Source: Calendula officinalis (taxonomy: Eukaryota; Streptophyta; Magnoliopsida; Asterales; Asteraceae). From it: 64,000 nt of DNA. Under the pieces are notes generated by a model, which searched no databases, was not told the DNA's origin, and saw only the letters and a list, made by a program, of their open reading frames with translations. The stretch covers positions 15,524,474-15,588,473 of the forward strand of contig OY970833.1 in NCBI GenBank assembly GCA_963853835.1, in the 5' to 3' direction. A program made the translations under genes and the position numbers. Numbering within the stretch: position 1 is the stretch's first letter; every line of letters starts with the position of its first letter. This document shows positions 47,846 to 58,218 of the stretch, piece after piece.

Positions 47846-48106
47846 GTGAATCAAAACGGGAATGGGAGTGGGAGTGGTTTCGAGAGCCAAAAGATCTTGA
47901 ACTTGACCCGTCCCGGGATCGAGATATTCTCTAGATGGAATGTTGAATTGGTAGATAAGTTTGCTGGAATGCGGATTGTGATGAGAAGGTGTTTGCTACA
48001 CAAGAATTCTTTTCTTCCTGAAGCACTCATCAAGTACCCATATGAGAAAAGAGATGTTGATGGCTTTATGGAGGACTTGTACGTGCGGGATCGACTAGCT
48101 GTCTAA
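47846..48106 (+). other. Unrecognised open frame in the Helitron, possible captured gene fragment
   Basis: An 86-codon frame with no ATG at its start (first ATG at 47969). The predicted peptide has a Gly/Ser-rich beginning and then a mixed-composition segment with DKFAGMRIVMRRCLL and KYPYEKRDVDGFMEDLYV, which reads like real protein rather than repeat noise. I do not recognise the family. Short GT...AG-like segments upstream would fit captured exons. Chance openness is possible. Confidence 0.25.
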
Positions 48107-48140
48107 TTCTGTACAAGTTTTTCTTTACTTCTTGTTTCTG

Positions 48141-48148
48141 ATGGAGGT
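48141..48148 (+). repeat. hAT target duplication, left copy
   Basis: ATGGAGGT; right copy at 48434-48441 is ATGGAGGC (7 of 8). Confidence 0.75.
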
Positions 48149-48433
48149 TAGGGGTGAGCATTTGGGCCAAAAAATCTGAACCAAAACTGAATCGAAACTC
48201 ATAAGGTTCTGTTTCGGTTTTTTAAAAATTCATTATTTTCGGTTTTCGTCCTATTGGTTGCGCTTCGGTCCGATAAGGATGGGCATTTGGCCTTAAAAAA
48301 ACAAACTGAAACAGAACCGGACCGAAACCGAACCAAGACCGATAACTCGTGATCGGTTCGGTTTCGGTTATGAAAATGCTTCGTTTTCCATTTCGGTTTG
48401 GTTCGTTTCGGTTTTGGACCGTGATCACCCCTG
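48149..48433. mobile_element. hAT-type MITE (285 bp)
   Basis: The ends TAGGGGTGA and TCACCCCTG are inverted repeats (one change), with 8-bp flanking duplications, as in the hAT superfamily. The interior is rich in CGGTT/AACCG runs that can fold back on themselves. No transposase. Confidence 0.78.
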
Positions 48434-49042
48434 ATGGAGGCTTTGTTTTGGTAGAGTTCAATGTTTATAAAATATGAATATGATGTTTTTGGTTATTTTG
48501 TAGCTGAGTTTTATACTCTTCCAACTGTGTTAATATAAATAGAGATCGATCGAAATGGGTTCGGAATGATCGTTTCCATTTATCAAGTTTTTGTTAATAA
48601 TGTTTTGTTGTGATGACTTATAATTTCTTCTTCGAATGGTTCACGATTATGTCTATAATTGTAGGTTTCATTTCTATTGACAATAATTGATTACCTACAC
48701 TTCAACATGTAATTGAAGATACTGGCAATTATGGGGGAGTTTAAATGATGATAATACTCTTTAATTGCTTCTTTAATAATAAGTATTTGGTTATGACTTG
48801 TGTTAATAAAAAATATGCACAATGCTGTAATTAAACTTGCGACATGTGAGTTATTAACACAATCTCCTAATTAAATGAGTTACTAAAATATACTTAGTAT
48901 GCTCTTTACTTGGACTAAGTTAAACCTTAAAAAGTTAAAATTACCACCATCACCCACAATTATTATGGCCACTAACTATCAATTGGTCGTCTAAAACATA
49001 GTCACAGGGTACCCGCCGCCGCATTGCGCGGGTACCAGCTAG

Positions 49043-51294
49043 TAATTAGGAAATTTAGGATCAACAAAACCTGGTGGTTGTTTAACATAAACTTCTTCTT
49101 GTAGTTTTCCATTTAGAAAAGCACTCTTGACATCCATCTGATAAACTTTGAAGTTCTTAAAAGCTGCATATGCAAGATACAACCTAATAGCTTCAATTCT
49201 TGCAACTGGTGCAAAAGTTTCATCATAGTCAATGCCTTCTTCTTCCCTGTAACCTTGAGCAACCAACCATGCGTTGTTTCTGATGACAACACCATCCTTG
49301 TCCATCTTGTTTCTGAATACCCACTTAGTACCAATAATAGTTTTGCCAGTAGGAGGTGGTACTAAGTTCCAAACTTTGTTTCTCTCAAACTCTGTGAGCT
49401 CTTCTTGCATAGCTTCTACCCAATCTTCATCTAATAAAGCTTCATCAGCTTTCTTTGGTTCAATGGTAGATAAAAAGCTTGAGAAGAAACAGAAATTTAC
49501 AGTTGCTTGGGGTGGAAACTCTAACTTTCTTCTTGTTTGGACACCTTCTTCAATAGGACCAATAATGTTTGAGTGTGGATGGTCTCTGTGTTCCCTTAAA
49601 TTGTTCCCTAAGGGAGCATTTGAAGTAGGATCAACACTATCTTGTTGATTGGGTGTGTTGTGTGTTTGATACTGAGTGGAATTGTGGTCAGTATTAGACA
49701 CTGGAGGTTGCTGTTCAGCTTCATTTTGCAGATTTGATGTGGATTCTTTTGAAGTGTTGGATGTTTCACCTTCTTCATAGGTAGAGTGGTTCAGATCATT
49801 AGTTGGAAACTCAGTTTGAAAATTCTCTGTTATGGGAACCTCAGTATTAGTCGCAGTTGAGTAAGACTGAGTTCGAACTTGATCAGTTTCATTAAACTTA
49901 TTAGGAATAAAGTATGGATGAAACTTGGGCTCTTCAGCAATGGAGTTTTCTGGATTGCATAGGATATCTATGCCACTAATGTCTTCACTTGCTGAGGCAG
50001 AATGCTCATTCTGATCTTCATCAAATCTGACATGAATGGATTCTACAATCATCTTGGTTGAGATGATATACACTCTGAAGGCTTTAGAGTGTGGAGAGTA
50101 GCCCATGAACACACCTTCATTTGCTTTGGGAGCAAATTTGTTGAGATTTTGTTTTGTACTGAGTACAAAACATTTACTTCCAAAGATGTGGAAGTATTCC
50201 ACATTAGGAATCTTGCCATTGTATAACTCATATGGAGTCTTCAGATGTCTCTGGACTATAGTGGCTCTATTCTGAGTGAAGTTTGCACAATTTACAGCTT
50301 CAGCCCAGAAACTCAGTGCCAGTCCAGCATGGCATAACAAAGTTCTTGCAGCTTCAATTAATGTTCTATTCTTTCTTTCTACAACACCATTTTGTTGTGG
50401 TGTGTAAGCTGCAGAGAAGTTTTGAATGATTCCTTTTTCTTCACAGAAATCGGCTAATACTGAGTTCTTAAACTCAGTACCATGTTCACTTCTAAGTTGC
50501 TTGACCTTGTTGCCTTTTTGAAGTTCCTCTCTTTTTATAAAGGCAATGATTTCTGTTGTTGCATCTGACCTAGTCTTGAGGAAGATGACCCAAGTATATC
50601 TTGAGAATTCATCAACCAAGACTAGGGTATAGATCTTTTTGGCCAAAGATGGTGTGCTGATGGGGCCAAAAAGATCCATATGTATCATAGTAAGAAGTTC
50701 ATTAATGGAATGATTAACCTTTGACTTGAATGAACTCTTCTTCTGCTTGCCCATTTCACATGCTGAGCATAACTTATCTTTTGAATAAGTAAAAGTGGGC
50801 AACCCTCTCACCAGTTTCTTTATACTGAGCTCGTTGATATTTCTAAAGTTGATGTGAGAGAGTTTCTTGTGCCATAGCCAATGCAATTCTGGCTTGACTT
50901 TAGAAAGCAGGCATACTCGAATATTTAGGTCTATTTCAGATAGGTTGACCACATATACATCTTTTTCTCTTCTAGCAATGAGCATAGGCTGCCCTTTATC
51001 ATTGTAGATGATTCCTGCAACCTTCCTGAATCGAGCTTCATTGTCATCATCACACATCTGGCTGATACTGAGCAGATTGTGTTTAAGACCCTCTACATAG
51101 GCAACTCTTTTAAAAGTTATGTTGCCTGCCTTGATCACACCATAACCTCTTGTCTTTCCCACCGAGTCATCTCCAAACTTAACAGAAGGACCCTTCTCTG
51201 GAGTATAATTGAGAAGGTACTCCATACTGCCTGTCATGTGTCTTGAGCAGCCACTATCTAAATACCATTTTCTGTCACCCTGCACAAGACACAA
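49043..51294 (-). pseudogene. Inner copia pol, 5' part: protease, integrase and reverse transcriptase
   Basis: A single open frame of 751 codons. Protease DSGCSRHMTG is near residue 15. Integrase zinc finger HKKLSH ... CSACEMGK follows at about 142-185. Integrase core acidic residues lie in HMDLFGP, RSEHGTEF (here E-H in place of D-H in the other copies) and VVERKN. Reverse transcriptase starts near residue 640 (EFERNKVWNLV) and continues to FPNY at the Helitron junction. The frame begins after the gag stop in a different phase and has no ATG; the open frame begins just after TAA at about 51314. The D-to-E change in the integrase catalytic position would probably weaken strand transfer. Confidence 0.94.
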
Positions 51295-51302
51295 AATAAA
51301 AG

Positions 51303-53875
51303 TTAGTTCCTTTTAGGCACCCATTTTTGAATGGGACCTTTGGTGGAATGAACAGATTTTGTCCTGATCTCTTTGTTTGGAGAAGTCAGTAACACTTCAG
51401 GAGAAACTTTAGAAGTTTTCTTTGGTGATACTGACTTAGTTTCAGTCCTTTTCTTTGGTACTGAGTACCTAGGATTTGGGAGATCAGTCCAGCATTCATC
51501 TCCCTTATGACCAGTATGATGACACCTATAACATTTTCTAGGTCTATTTCTAAACATATTTTCATAAGGTATTTTAGAAAAGTGTTGCACTTTTGGTAGA
51601 TCAGTATGAATAAGTTTTGCAAATTTTTTACTTAAAGATTTGACCTGATCACCAAGTGTATTTAAAATGTTATTTTTGTCATTTTTAATAGGTGTTTTAA
51701 CGTTTTGTTTTACTGGTTTAAAGGGTGGTGGATCTGATTGCTTCTTTTTATTTGGCAGAGAAGTGTTTCTAATATTATTAGTGTAAGACTTCTTGTTTTT
51801 GCCGACTGTGGACCTAGTTGAAGTTGTTTTTTGTTTATCATGTTTTGAAGAAACAACTTTAACAGGTTCTTTAGATGTCTCAGTATATGATGTTCCTGTT
51901 CCTGCAACTTCTGTATTAGATGAAACATTTGAGATAGAAGTTGTCTTATTATCATTATATAATTCAAAAGTTGTTGTATTAAATAATAATTCAAAAGGTG
52001 GAATAGCAGAAGTGTCATACTGATCTATTGGGAGCTCAGTATCAGATATTTCCTTTACAGGAAATTCAATACTGAGTTCTTGTAGCTCAGTATAGCACTT
52101 TGAGCAAATGGAGGGACCAATAGGTTTTTCTAAAATTTCATTTTCCTCATCATCTGACTCGGTTTGACATCCGACTTCACAAAAAAATTTAGCTTTTATA
52201 AATTTAATAGGATTCATATTAGAAAACTCTTCAAATAAATCAGCAAAATTATTCCTATTTTTAAATTGAGGATCAACACCAAGTGCAGCCCTCACATTTT
52301 CTGGGAATTGTTAATTTAAACATTTATTTAATTTTATTGAAGCATTTCCCCAAGATTTACACTGTTTTTCAAATTTTTCTTTTTCAAGTTTGTGTAAGTG
52401 AGCTTTATCAGCTAATCTTTGGTTAATGTCCTTTAAATCTGAAAGGTTTAGTTCTAAATCTTTATACTTTGCTAATTTATCTAAGTTTTCATTATTTACC
52501 CTTTCAAGTTCTTGAATTGTTAATTTTAAAGCTTTTTCTTTTTGTGCAGAAGTTTTAAGATCAACAATCATATACTCAAAAATCTTAGTTTTTTCATTCA
52601 CTGAATAAGTTTGAAAGGAACTTACCTTGTACAACTGAGTGGAATCCCAATCAGTATGAACACTCATCCTCTCAGCCTCTTTGATATCCTTTTCAAAGGA
52701 GCTCTTCAAATCATCTTCAGTGAAAGCCATAAAGGCTTTATTCTCAATCTCTTCCTCATCATCACTTATGTCCTCATCCATCCAAGCTTCAGAGTATAGT
52801 GCTTGATGAGGTGCTCCATTCTCTTCTGCCCTCTTGCCCTTGCTCCAGTTCTTTAGTTTGACATACTTGTATCTATACCTCTTTGCTCGGTAGGCAATCT
52901 TGTCATTCTGATCAGTCTCAGAAGACTTGGTATGACAATTTGCAGCAATATGTCCAGGTTTCCCACACCTATAGCAAAGACCTGATCTTGGGTCAGTATT
53001 AGAAGAGCTAACACCAAGCCTCTTTTTTTCAACTGATCCAGCTTCATAGACATAAGAGCCATTTGAGTCTCAAGCTCTTCTGCCTTAGCATCAGCAAGAT
53101 CAATTACTGGTTCATCAGGTTCAGTCACAGTATATGCTTGTTGCACAATGAGAGCCATTCCATTTGAAGATTGATCAGTTTTCTTCCAGTTGATCAGTCT
53201 TGAAGCAGTATTCTCTTCATGGTTCAACATTAGGCCATATAAAGTTTGAAGAGTATATGACTCAATGTTGTTAGCAGCATTGACAGAATTTGATATGTCA
53301 AGAAATTGTTGAGGAAGACTGTCCAGGAACTTTTGAACAAGTTCCCCTTCCTCTTTCACAATGCCAACACTAATTAGACCATGAACAATAGTATTAAACC
53401 TGTTGTAAAGAGAAGTGATGTCTTCATTTGGATTTGAGAAGAAGTTTTCATACTTTCTTCTCATGTTGCTTTTTCTTTGCAACTTCACTTTTGGTGTGCC
53501 CTCATAAGTGACTGATAGGCTATCCCACATATCCTTTGCTGTTGGCAATTCCATGATTGCATTGAGAATTTCTTTGGTAACAGCATTACCAATCACGCCT
53601 TTAGCTCTGGAGTCTAAAGTATACAACTGACGGTCAGTATCAGTCCAGTTGTGCTTTAGTTTAGGTACAGTTCTTATGCTCTCAGGAGCATTATCAGTAG
53701 CAGCAACAGGTTCCACAGTTTGTGGGATGATAGGACCATCATTTAGCACAGTGAGCATTTCATGATGAATGGATTCAAGATACCACTGAGCTTTTAGCTT
53801 CCATTGATGGAAGTCTTTACCGTCAAAGATGGGTACTCCCTTTCCGGACATAATTGGTGCAACAATGGTAGACAT
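51303..53875 (-). pseudogene. Inner copia gag, broken
   Basis: The ATG at 53875 opens the Gag core (WKLKAQWYLESIHHEM). A frameshift near 53035 puts the first zinc knuckle (CYRCGKPGHIAANC, about 52945-52990) in another frame. A coiled-coil region follows (52400-52600). CAA became TAA near 52315. The last part runs from 52310 to the stop at 51303 and holds the CQTE motif near 52160 and the second knuckle (CYRCHHTGHKGDEC, about 51500-51545). Both knuckles fit C-x2-C-x4-H-x4-C. They lie about 480 codons apart, with the coiled coil between. Total length is about 850 codons, long for a copia Gag but normal for Sireviruses. Confidence 0.9.
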
Positions 53876-53959
53876 TTTTTATTTTGGAGTGTGTGAAGGA
53901 TAAGTATAAGGGATGGCTGTCAGAGTAATAGATCGACTAAATAAGAGATTATTTAGCCT

Positions 53960-53971
53960 GCTCTGATACCA
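53960..53971 (-). other. Inner copia primer binding site
   Basis: Minus strand TGGTATCAGAGC, two bases inside the 5' LTR end. Confidence 0.93.
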
Positions 53972-53973
53972 GT

Positions 53974-54468
53974 TGTTAGGTCAGAACGCCCTGGTTTAGA
54001 TGGTTAATTGATTGGATAATTATAACTTAAGACAAATATTGTATAAGAACAAGATATGAGTCAAATGTATAATTCCACTAAGTGTGGCTTGTTGCGGAAT
54101 AACAAGACCACTAATCAATTACAAAAGATATGAAAGTGTAAAGTGAATTGGTAAGTTCTCCTTTGCAAGATGATCTCTTTTTATAATGATATAGAGATCT
54201 TACATAATGGGCAAAGGAGTAACCGAAGGACTAAGCTAGGAAAATGACTAAGATCAAGGGATTTGATCTTAGTCCGTTACATAACAAATGTAACTCAGTC
54301 CTTCTACTCAGTATCACTATCTGATACTGAGTACTGATACTGAGTTCCAATACTAATCATTCAGTATCAGTCCTAAACTTAGCTATTTTATTCTACATAT
54401 TAATCAAAGCTAGTCTAGGTTGTTTTGTTATCTTAAGATCCAAAGGGGTAAGGCTTTTTGCCTTAACA
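53974..54468 (-). repeat. Inner copia 5' LTR
   Basis: 495 bp. By eye it differs from the 3' LTR (40259-40753) at about five positions. Perfect 12-bp inverted repeat at 54246-54274. Confidence 0.95.
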
Positions 54469-54473
54469 AGTAT
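54469..54473 (+). repeat. Target-site duplication AGTAT, right copy
   Basis: Matches 40254-40258. Confidence 0.95.
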
Positions 54474-55710
54474 ATGTCCCTTACACTGAGAAAAGTCTTG
54501 CTTCTCAGTATTTCCATCCTTGGCTCTATGTATCTTGTTCTTTGAGCCACTGAATTCCAATAGTGTTCTCTAAGGTCTGCTCCTTTCAACCTTCTCCTTT
54601 TTGTTGTTGAAGGAACATCAGTTTCAGTATCAGGATCAGTTTCTGGTTCTTCTTTGATACAAAGAGCATGTAGATAGACGAATTTTTTTGCTTCATCTTC
54701 TAACTGTTGTGCAGTCTTTCTTGGAATCTCCTCAACCTCGTGAACAGATCTTCTTGGTCTAGTGATTAGAGGGACTGGGGCAGATTCCTCACTTGATTCA
54801 GAAGACATAACAACTCTTGACATTCTTCTTGTTATAGGCCTTCTTGGTGCTCTTGGTTGAAGCTCTTGTTGTTGTTCTGGAGGCTCTTCATCATCTGAGG
54901 ATGATGATGAGGAGTTTGATTTATCAGCCATATCCAGTGCAAATTGTATTAAGTTTTGAGTTGGCACTGGATTTTGTTCTTCATCATCATCAGCAATGGG
55001 CCACACAAATGGCTTGTATACAATTATTTGCAGGTTGTTCTCATACTGAGCAGAAGGCACAGTATGAGCTTGCAGAGGTTGGTCAGTATCAGTCTCCCCC
55101 TGAGTAGATGACTCAGACTGATGTTGTTCTATGAATGACCTTCCTCTTTCCCGTCTTCTTTCATACTGAAACCTAAGAGATTCAGTATGTTGTTGTGACT
55201 ATTGTTGTTGTGGAGGTTGATCTTCATCCATTTTTCTTCTTTTCTCCCCCTGAGCAGATGGCTCAGGTTGGTCAACCTCGTCTTCTCTTTGTCTCTTCTC
55301 CCCCTTATTGTTATCATTGGATGGGGAAGGAAGAGGTTCAGTATCACCACCTGCATCTCCTTGAGTGTCATCATGAGTAGGAGATGGCATAGGCTCAGTG
55401 GCAGCATCAGTATCACCCCCTTGTTCTTCATTTGTGGGTGATTGTCTTGGCTCAGTATCATCATTATCTCCACCTTGATCTTCATTACCTCTACTGTGTT
55501 GAGATTGTGGAGTCAATGGAGGTTGTTGATGTTGTTGTTGGAGTAATGCAACTGATTCTTTTAATGAATCAATGTCACTACTCATGGTTTCCATCCTGGC
55601 TAGTATGGTAGACTGTGTTTGTTGCATTGCCAGGATTTGCTGGATGATTGTTTGCAGAGAAACGTCTTCCATTGGAGCCTGCTGTACATGAGTACCCTGC
55701 ACAGATGGTG
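54469..55710 (-). pseudogene. Third gene exon 2, N-terminal part, outer copy
   Basis: It enters at the acceptor at 55710/55711. Coiled coil (LQTIIQQILAMQ ... MSSDIDSLKESVALL), acidic and Q-rich linker with basic patches (GEKRRKMDED, KRRRLKG), and the start of the C-terminal domain (LREHYWNSVAQRTR). A stop near 55199 is followed by continued coding. It is cut at 54469 by the inner copia and continues at 40258. Confidence 0.78.
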
Positions 55711-56400
55711 CTAAAGAAACAAAAATAGTAACTGGTTAGTATAGAATGGCTTATCAGATAGAATTGTGGTGTTGTTAAATTCTAAAATCATTTAAACAGA
55801 GTTTTTGAAGTCTGTATTTCATCTGGTGTTTGATGAAATATTGTGGACTTGTGCATAGCATGTGTAAGAAGATTTTCAGTATAGGTGACTGTGATGTTTA
55901 ATAGCTCGGTGTAGGATAAGTCAAGTATGCTGAAAAGGTTTGGGTAAAGGAAAACGAAGCCTGAGATATGCTTCTTTTTTGTTTCAATGTTTATCACTTG
56001 GTGTTAGAGTGATAACAGTAATGTGGCTTTAAACCCCATGAGTTTTATTTGGATAGTGTAGCTTTAGGGTTTGTGATCATTTCTTAAATCATGTTGTCCA
56101 ATTTAACATAAATTGGGTATGATAAAAGCAATACCGGTGGGTGTCAGTGTGACATCAACCACCATTGTCTTTTTATATGTTCAGACAACTGTAGGCTGGC
56201 AATGATCTTATTGTGCTCAGTGTAGGAATTTTTCATAGTAGCAGTGGGCTAACTAGGTTGGCCTGAAGAGAATATATATTTAAAAAAATCGTTTGAGACT
56301 TCGGTCAGTATTAAGTTGGTACAGGCCAATACTTAGTCTCTTGGTTTTTAAAAAAAATAAATATATATAGAAGTTTGAAGGCTTTAATAGAAATTCATAC
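55711..56400 (-). other. Putative 690-bp intron of the third gene, outer copy
   Basis: Minus strand donor CAG|GTATGAAT at 56401/56400 and acceptor GTTTCTTTAG|CACC at 55711/55710, matching the other two copies in phase and length. Confidence 0.75.
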
Positions 56401-57744
56401 CTGAGGCTTTGTCAGATTCCCTTCTGGCTTCAACAGATATAGGTGCTGGATCATTTGTGTTTTGATTTGAACCTCCAGCACCTTCCAGATTTTGTTGTTC
56501 TGTTGGTTGTGCTTCCATATTTTGTTGCTCATAAGCAATCTCAACATCCAATGGAGCATGTGGTTTAATGATTGGTGGTGGTTGAGCAATGTGAACTTGT
56601 TCAGGTTCTGGAAGTTCGGCATGAGAGGCAATGTGATGTTGTTCTTCTAGAGAAGGGGTCAGTGTTGGATGTAAACTATGCAACACTGAGTCTGTGGACA
56701 GTGCAGCCATGACGACTGGACTCAATCTTCTTCTCACCCTTCTTCTTATTATCAATGGGTGTTCTTCAGTATCAGAAGCTGATGCAGTATTGGGAACATC
56801 AGGTTCTGGTTCTTGGACTGGAGAGGGTGGAACATCTTCCATCTCAACATCATCATTGTCATTTTCATCATCATCATCATTATCATCATCTGCATCATTA
56901 TCATCTTCATCTTCATCATCATTTATATGTGCTTCTGCAATAGCTAACATTGTGGCACTGAGTGGTGGTTCATCTTCCCTAGGCTGATGAAAGAATATCT
57001 TTTCATGAATGGGGGAAGATCAGCTCTAACTCCATCAAAATTCTTATACATATCCTCTGGCTTGGAGTTTTGGAAGATGATAGATAGAAACCTACAAAAA
57101 GGAACATTAGGATTCCTTTGCCGTGCTTGAACTTGATAAGCTAGCTCATTGAAGATATGACTAGCATAGTCAATGTGCCTGTTGTGGTACATGGCATGTA
57201 CCATCTGCATTCCAAAGTCATTGATTTGATCAAGTGCTCATGTTTTATGAGTCATACATCGTATGATTGTTGAAATCATAATCCCCCACATTGGACCAAA
57301 TTCGTGCCTTTTGATCGTTCATGTTGTCCTTTGTCTTCCAAGAAGCGGCAATACTGAGCGTGCAGTATCACAATCAACAAATGCATCATATTGGACATGT
57401 GCCTGAAGTTGAAGATCCCGCCTAATGATTTCAGTTGAAACAAAAGCTCTTCGTTGATCTCGAATTATCCATCCCGCAATCATATCTGGTGAGTCCAGAA
57501 TAGTAGAGTACCAAAATTCACACATCATTGATGGATAGATTGCTTTGGGTGTCGCTTGAAGAGCATACACGATTGCGCAATGCCTGAGATACGTAAGCAT
57601 TTGTTGAAATTGAGGACATACCCAAGTGTGAGGAATTTCGAAATTTGCGGTGATATTGTTCCTCGTGAACTTAGGGAGTTCATCTCGTTGGAAATTTCGA
57701 GCTGGTGCGACATAATCTGGAGCAATGAATTGAAAGTTTGCCAT
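56401..57744 (-). pseudogene. Third gene exon 1, outer copy, broken
   Basis: The ATG at 57744 opens 141 codons of the N-terminal domain (FTRNNITANF, CEFWYSTILDSPDMIAGW). A stop near 57319, another near 57240 and a frameshift near 57010 follow. The acidic run (DDDNDDDDENDND) and basic patch (RRRVRRRLSP) are intact at 56940-56700. The exon ends at the splice donor. Same layout as the other copies. Confidence 0.76.
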
Positions 57745-58218
57745 CGAATTTGTGATTAAGCTTTGAAATTTGCTTGCAAATTGAGAGTAAAAACGTTAAT
57801 CATAGAGAGAATTTGAGAGTAAGAGAGTAAATAACAGAGAAAATGATTTAAATTTTAAGAAAATGATTATTTATACTCTTAATTGGAAATGATTGCAGTA
57901 TTGGGAAGTAAAAACGGCGAAATAACAGCCTTATCCTATTCCAACGGTAACTTTTCAATTAAGGAAAGTAACCGTTGGGGAATATGAAGTTTTGAAATCA
58001 GTTTTGAACTCCAGGACTCCTAATACTGAGATATAGTTAAAAAAATTAAATTAAAATTTTTTTTAACAAATATTAAAAACATTTAATTTAATCTATAAAT
58101 TAATAAAAAATTTACAAAAATTAAAAATACTGTACCAGACGAGCTATACTGAAAGGTTCAGTATTGGGTCAATACTGAAGAATCATTATAGAAAAAAAAA
58201 TTGCAAGAAAAAATAATT
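57745..58218 (-). promoter_or_regulatory. Pol-to-third-gene spacer, outer copy
   Basis: Minus strand: CAGTAT words near 58150, CCCAACGGTTA facing TTACCGTTGG (57941-57978), TATAAATA (57868-57875), CT-rich leader, ATG at 57744. It matches copy 1 element by element. Confidence 0.55.

Larger units (their letters stand above)
46211..49042 (+). mobile_element. Non-autonomous Helitron inserted in the inner copia pol
   Basis: It starts TCTCTACTATATTATAAAG and ends with a 9-bp hairpin (GGTACCCGC / GCGGGTACC around an 11-base loop) followed by CAG CTAG. It lies between A and T with no duplication: the uninterrupted site (GAAAACATAATTAGG) is visible in the related copy at about 59320. No Rep-helicase frame is present in its 2832 bp. 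It carries an inverted repeat near the 5' end, a tRNA-like segment, an unrecognised frame near 47846 and a hAT-type MITE. The rest is AT-rich and shows nothing I can identify. The strand given follows the TC...CTAG ends. Confidence 0.92.
40259..54468 (-). mobile_element. Inner Sirevirus-like copia element (minus strand), youngest copy
   Basis: A complete structure: LTRs of 495 bp at both ends, AGTAT duplication, primer site, gag, pol, third gene and purine tract, all on the minus strand. It sits inside the outer element's third gene. The LTRs differ at only about 5 of 495 positions by eye, so it is much younger than copy 1. It is still broken: a stop in gag, a Helitron in pol, and stops in RNase H and the third gene. 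Without the 2832-bp Helitron it is about 11.4 kb. Confidence 0.95.

Noticed and set aside
48222..48461. 79-codon minus-strand frame
   Set aside because: It spans the hAT MITE and is made of its CGGTT/AACCG repeats.
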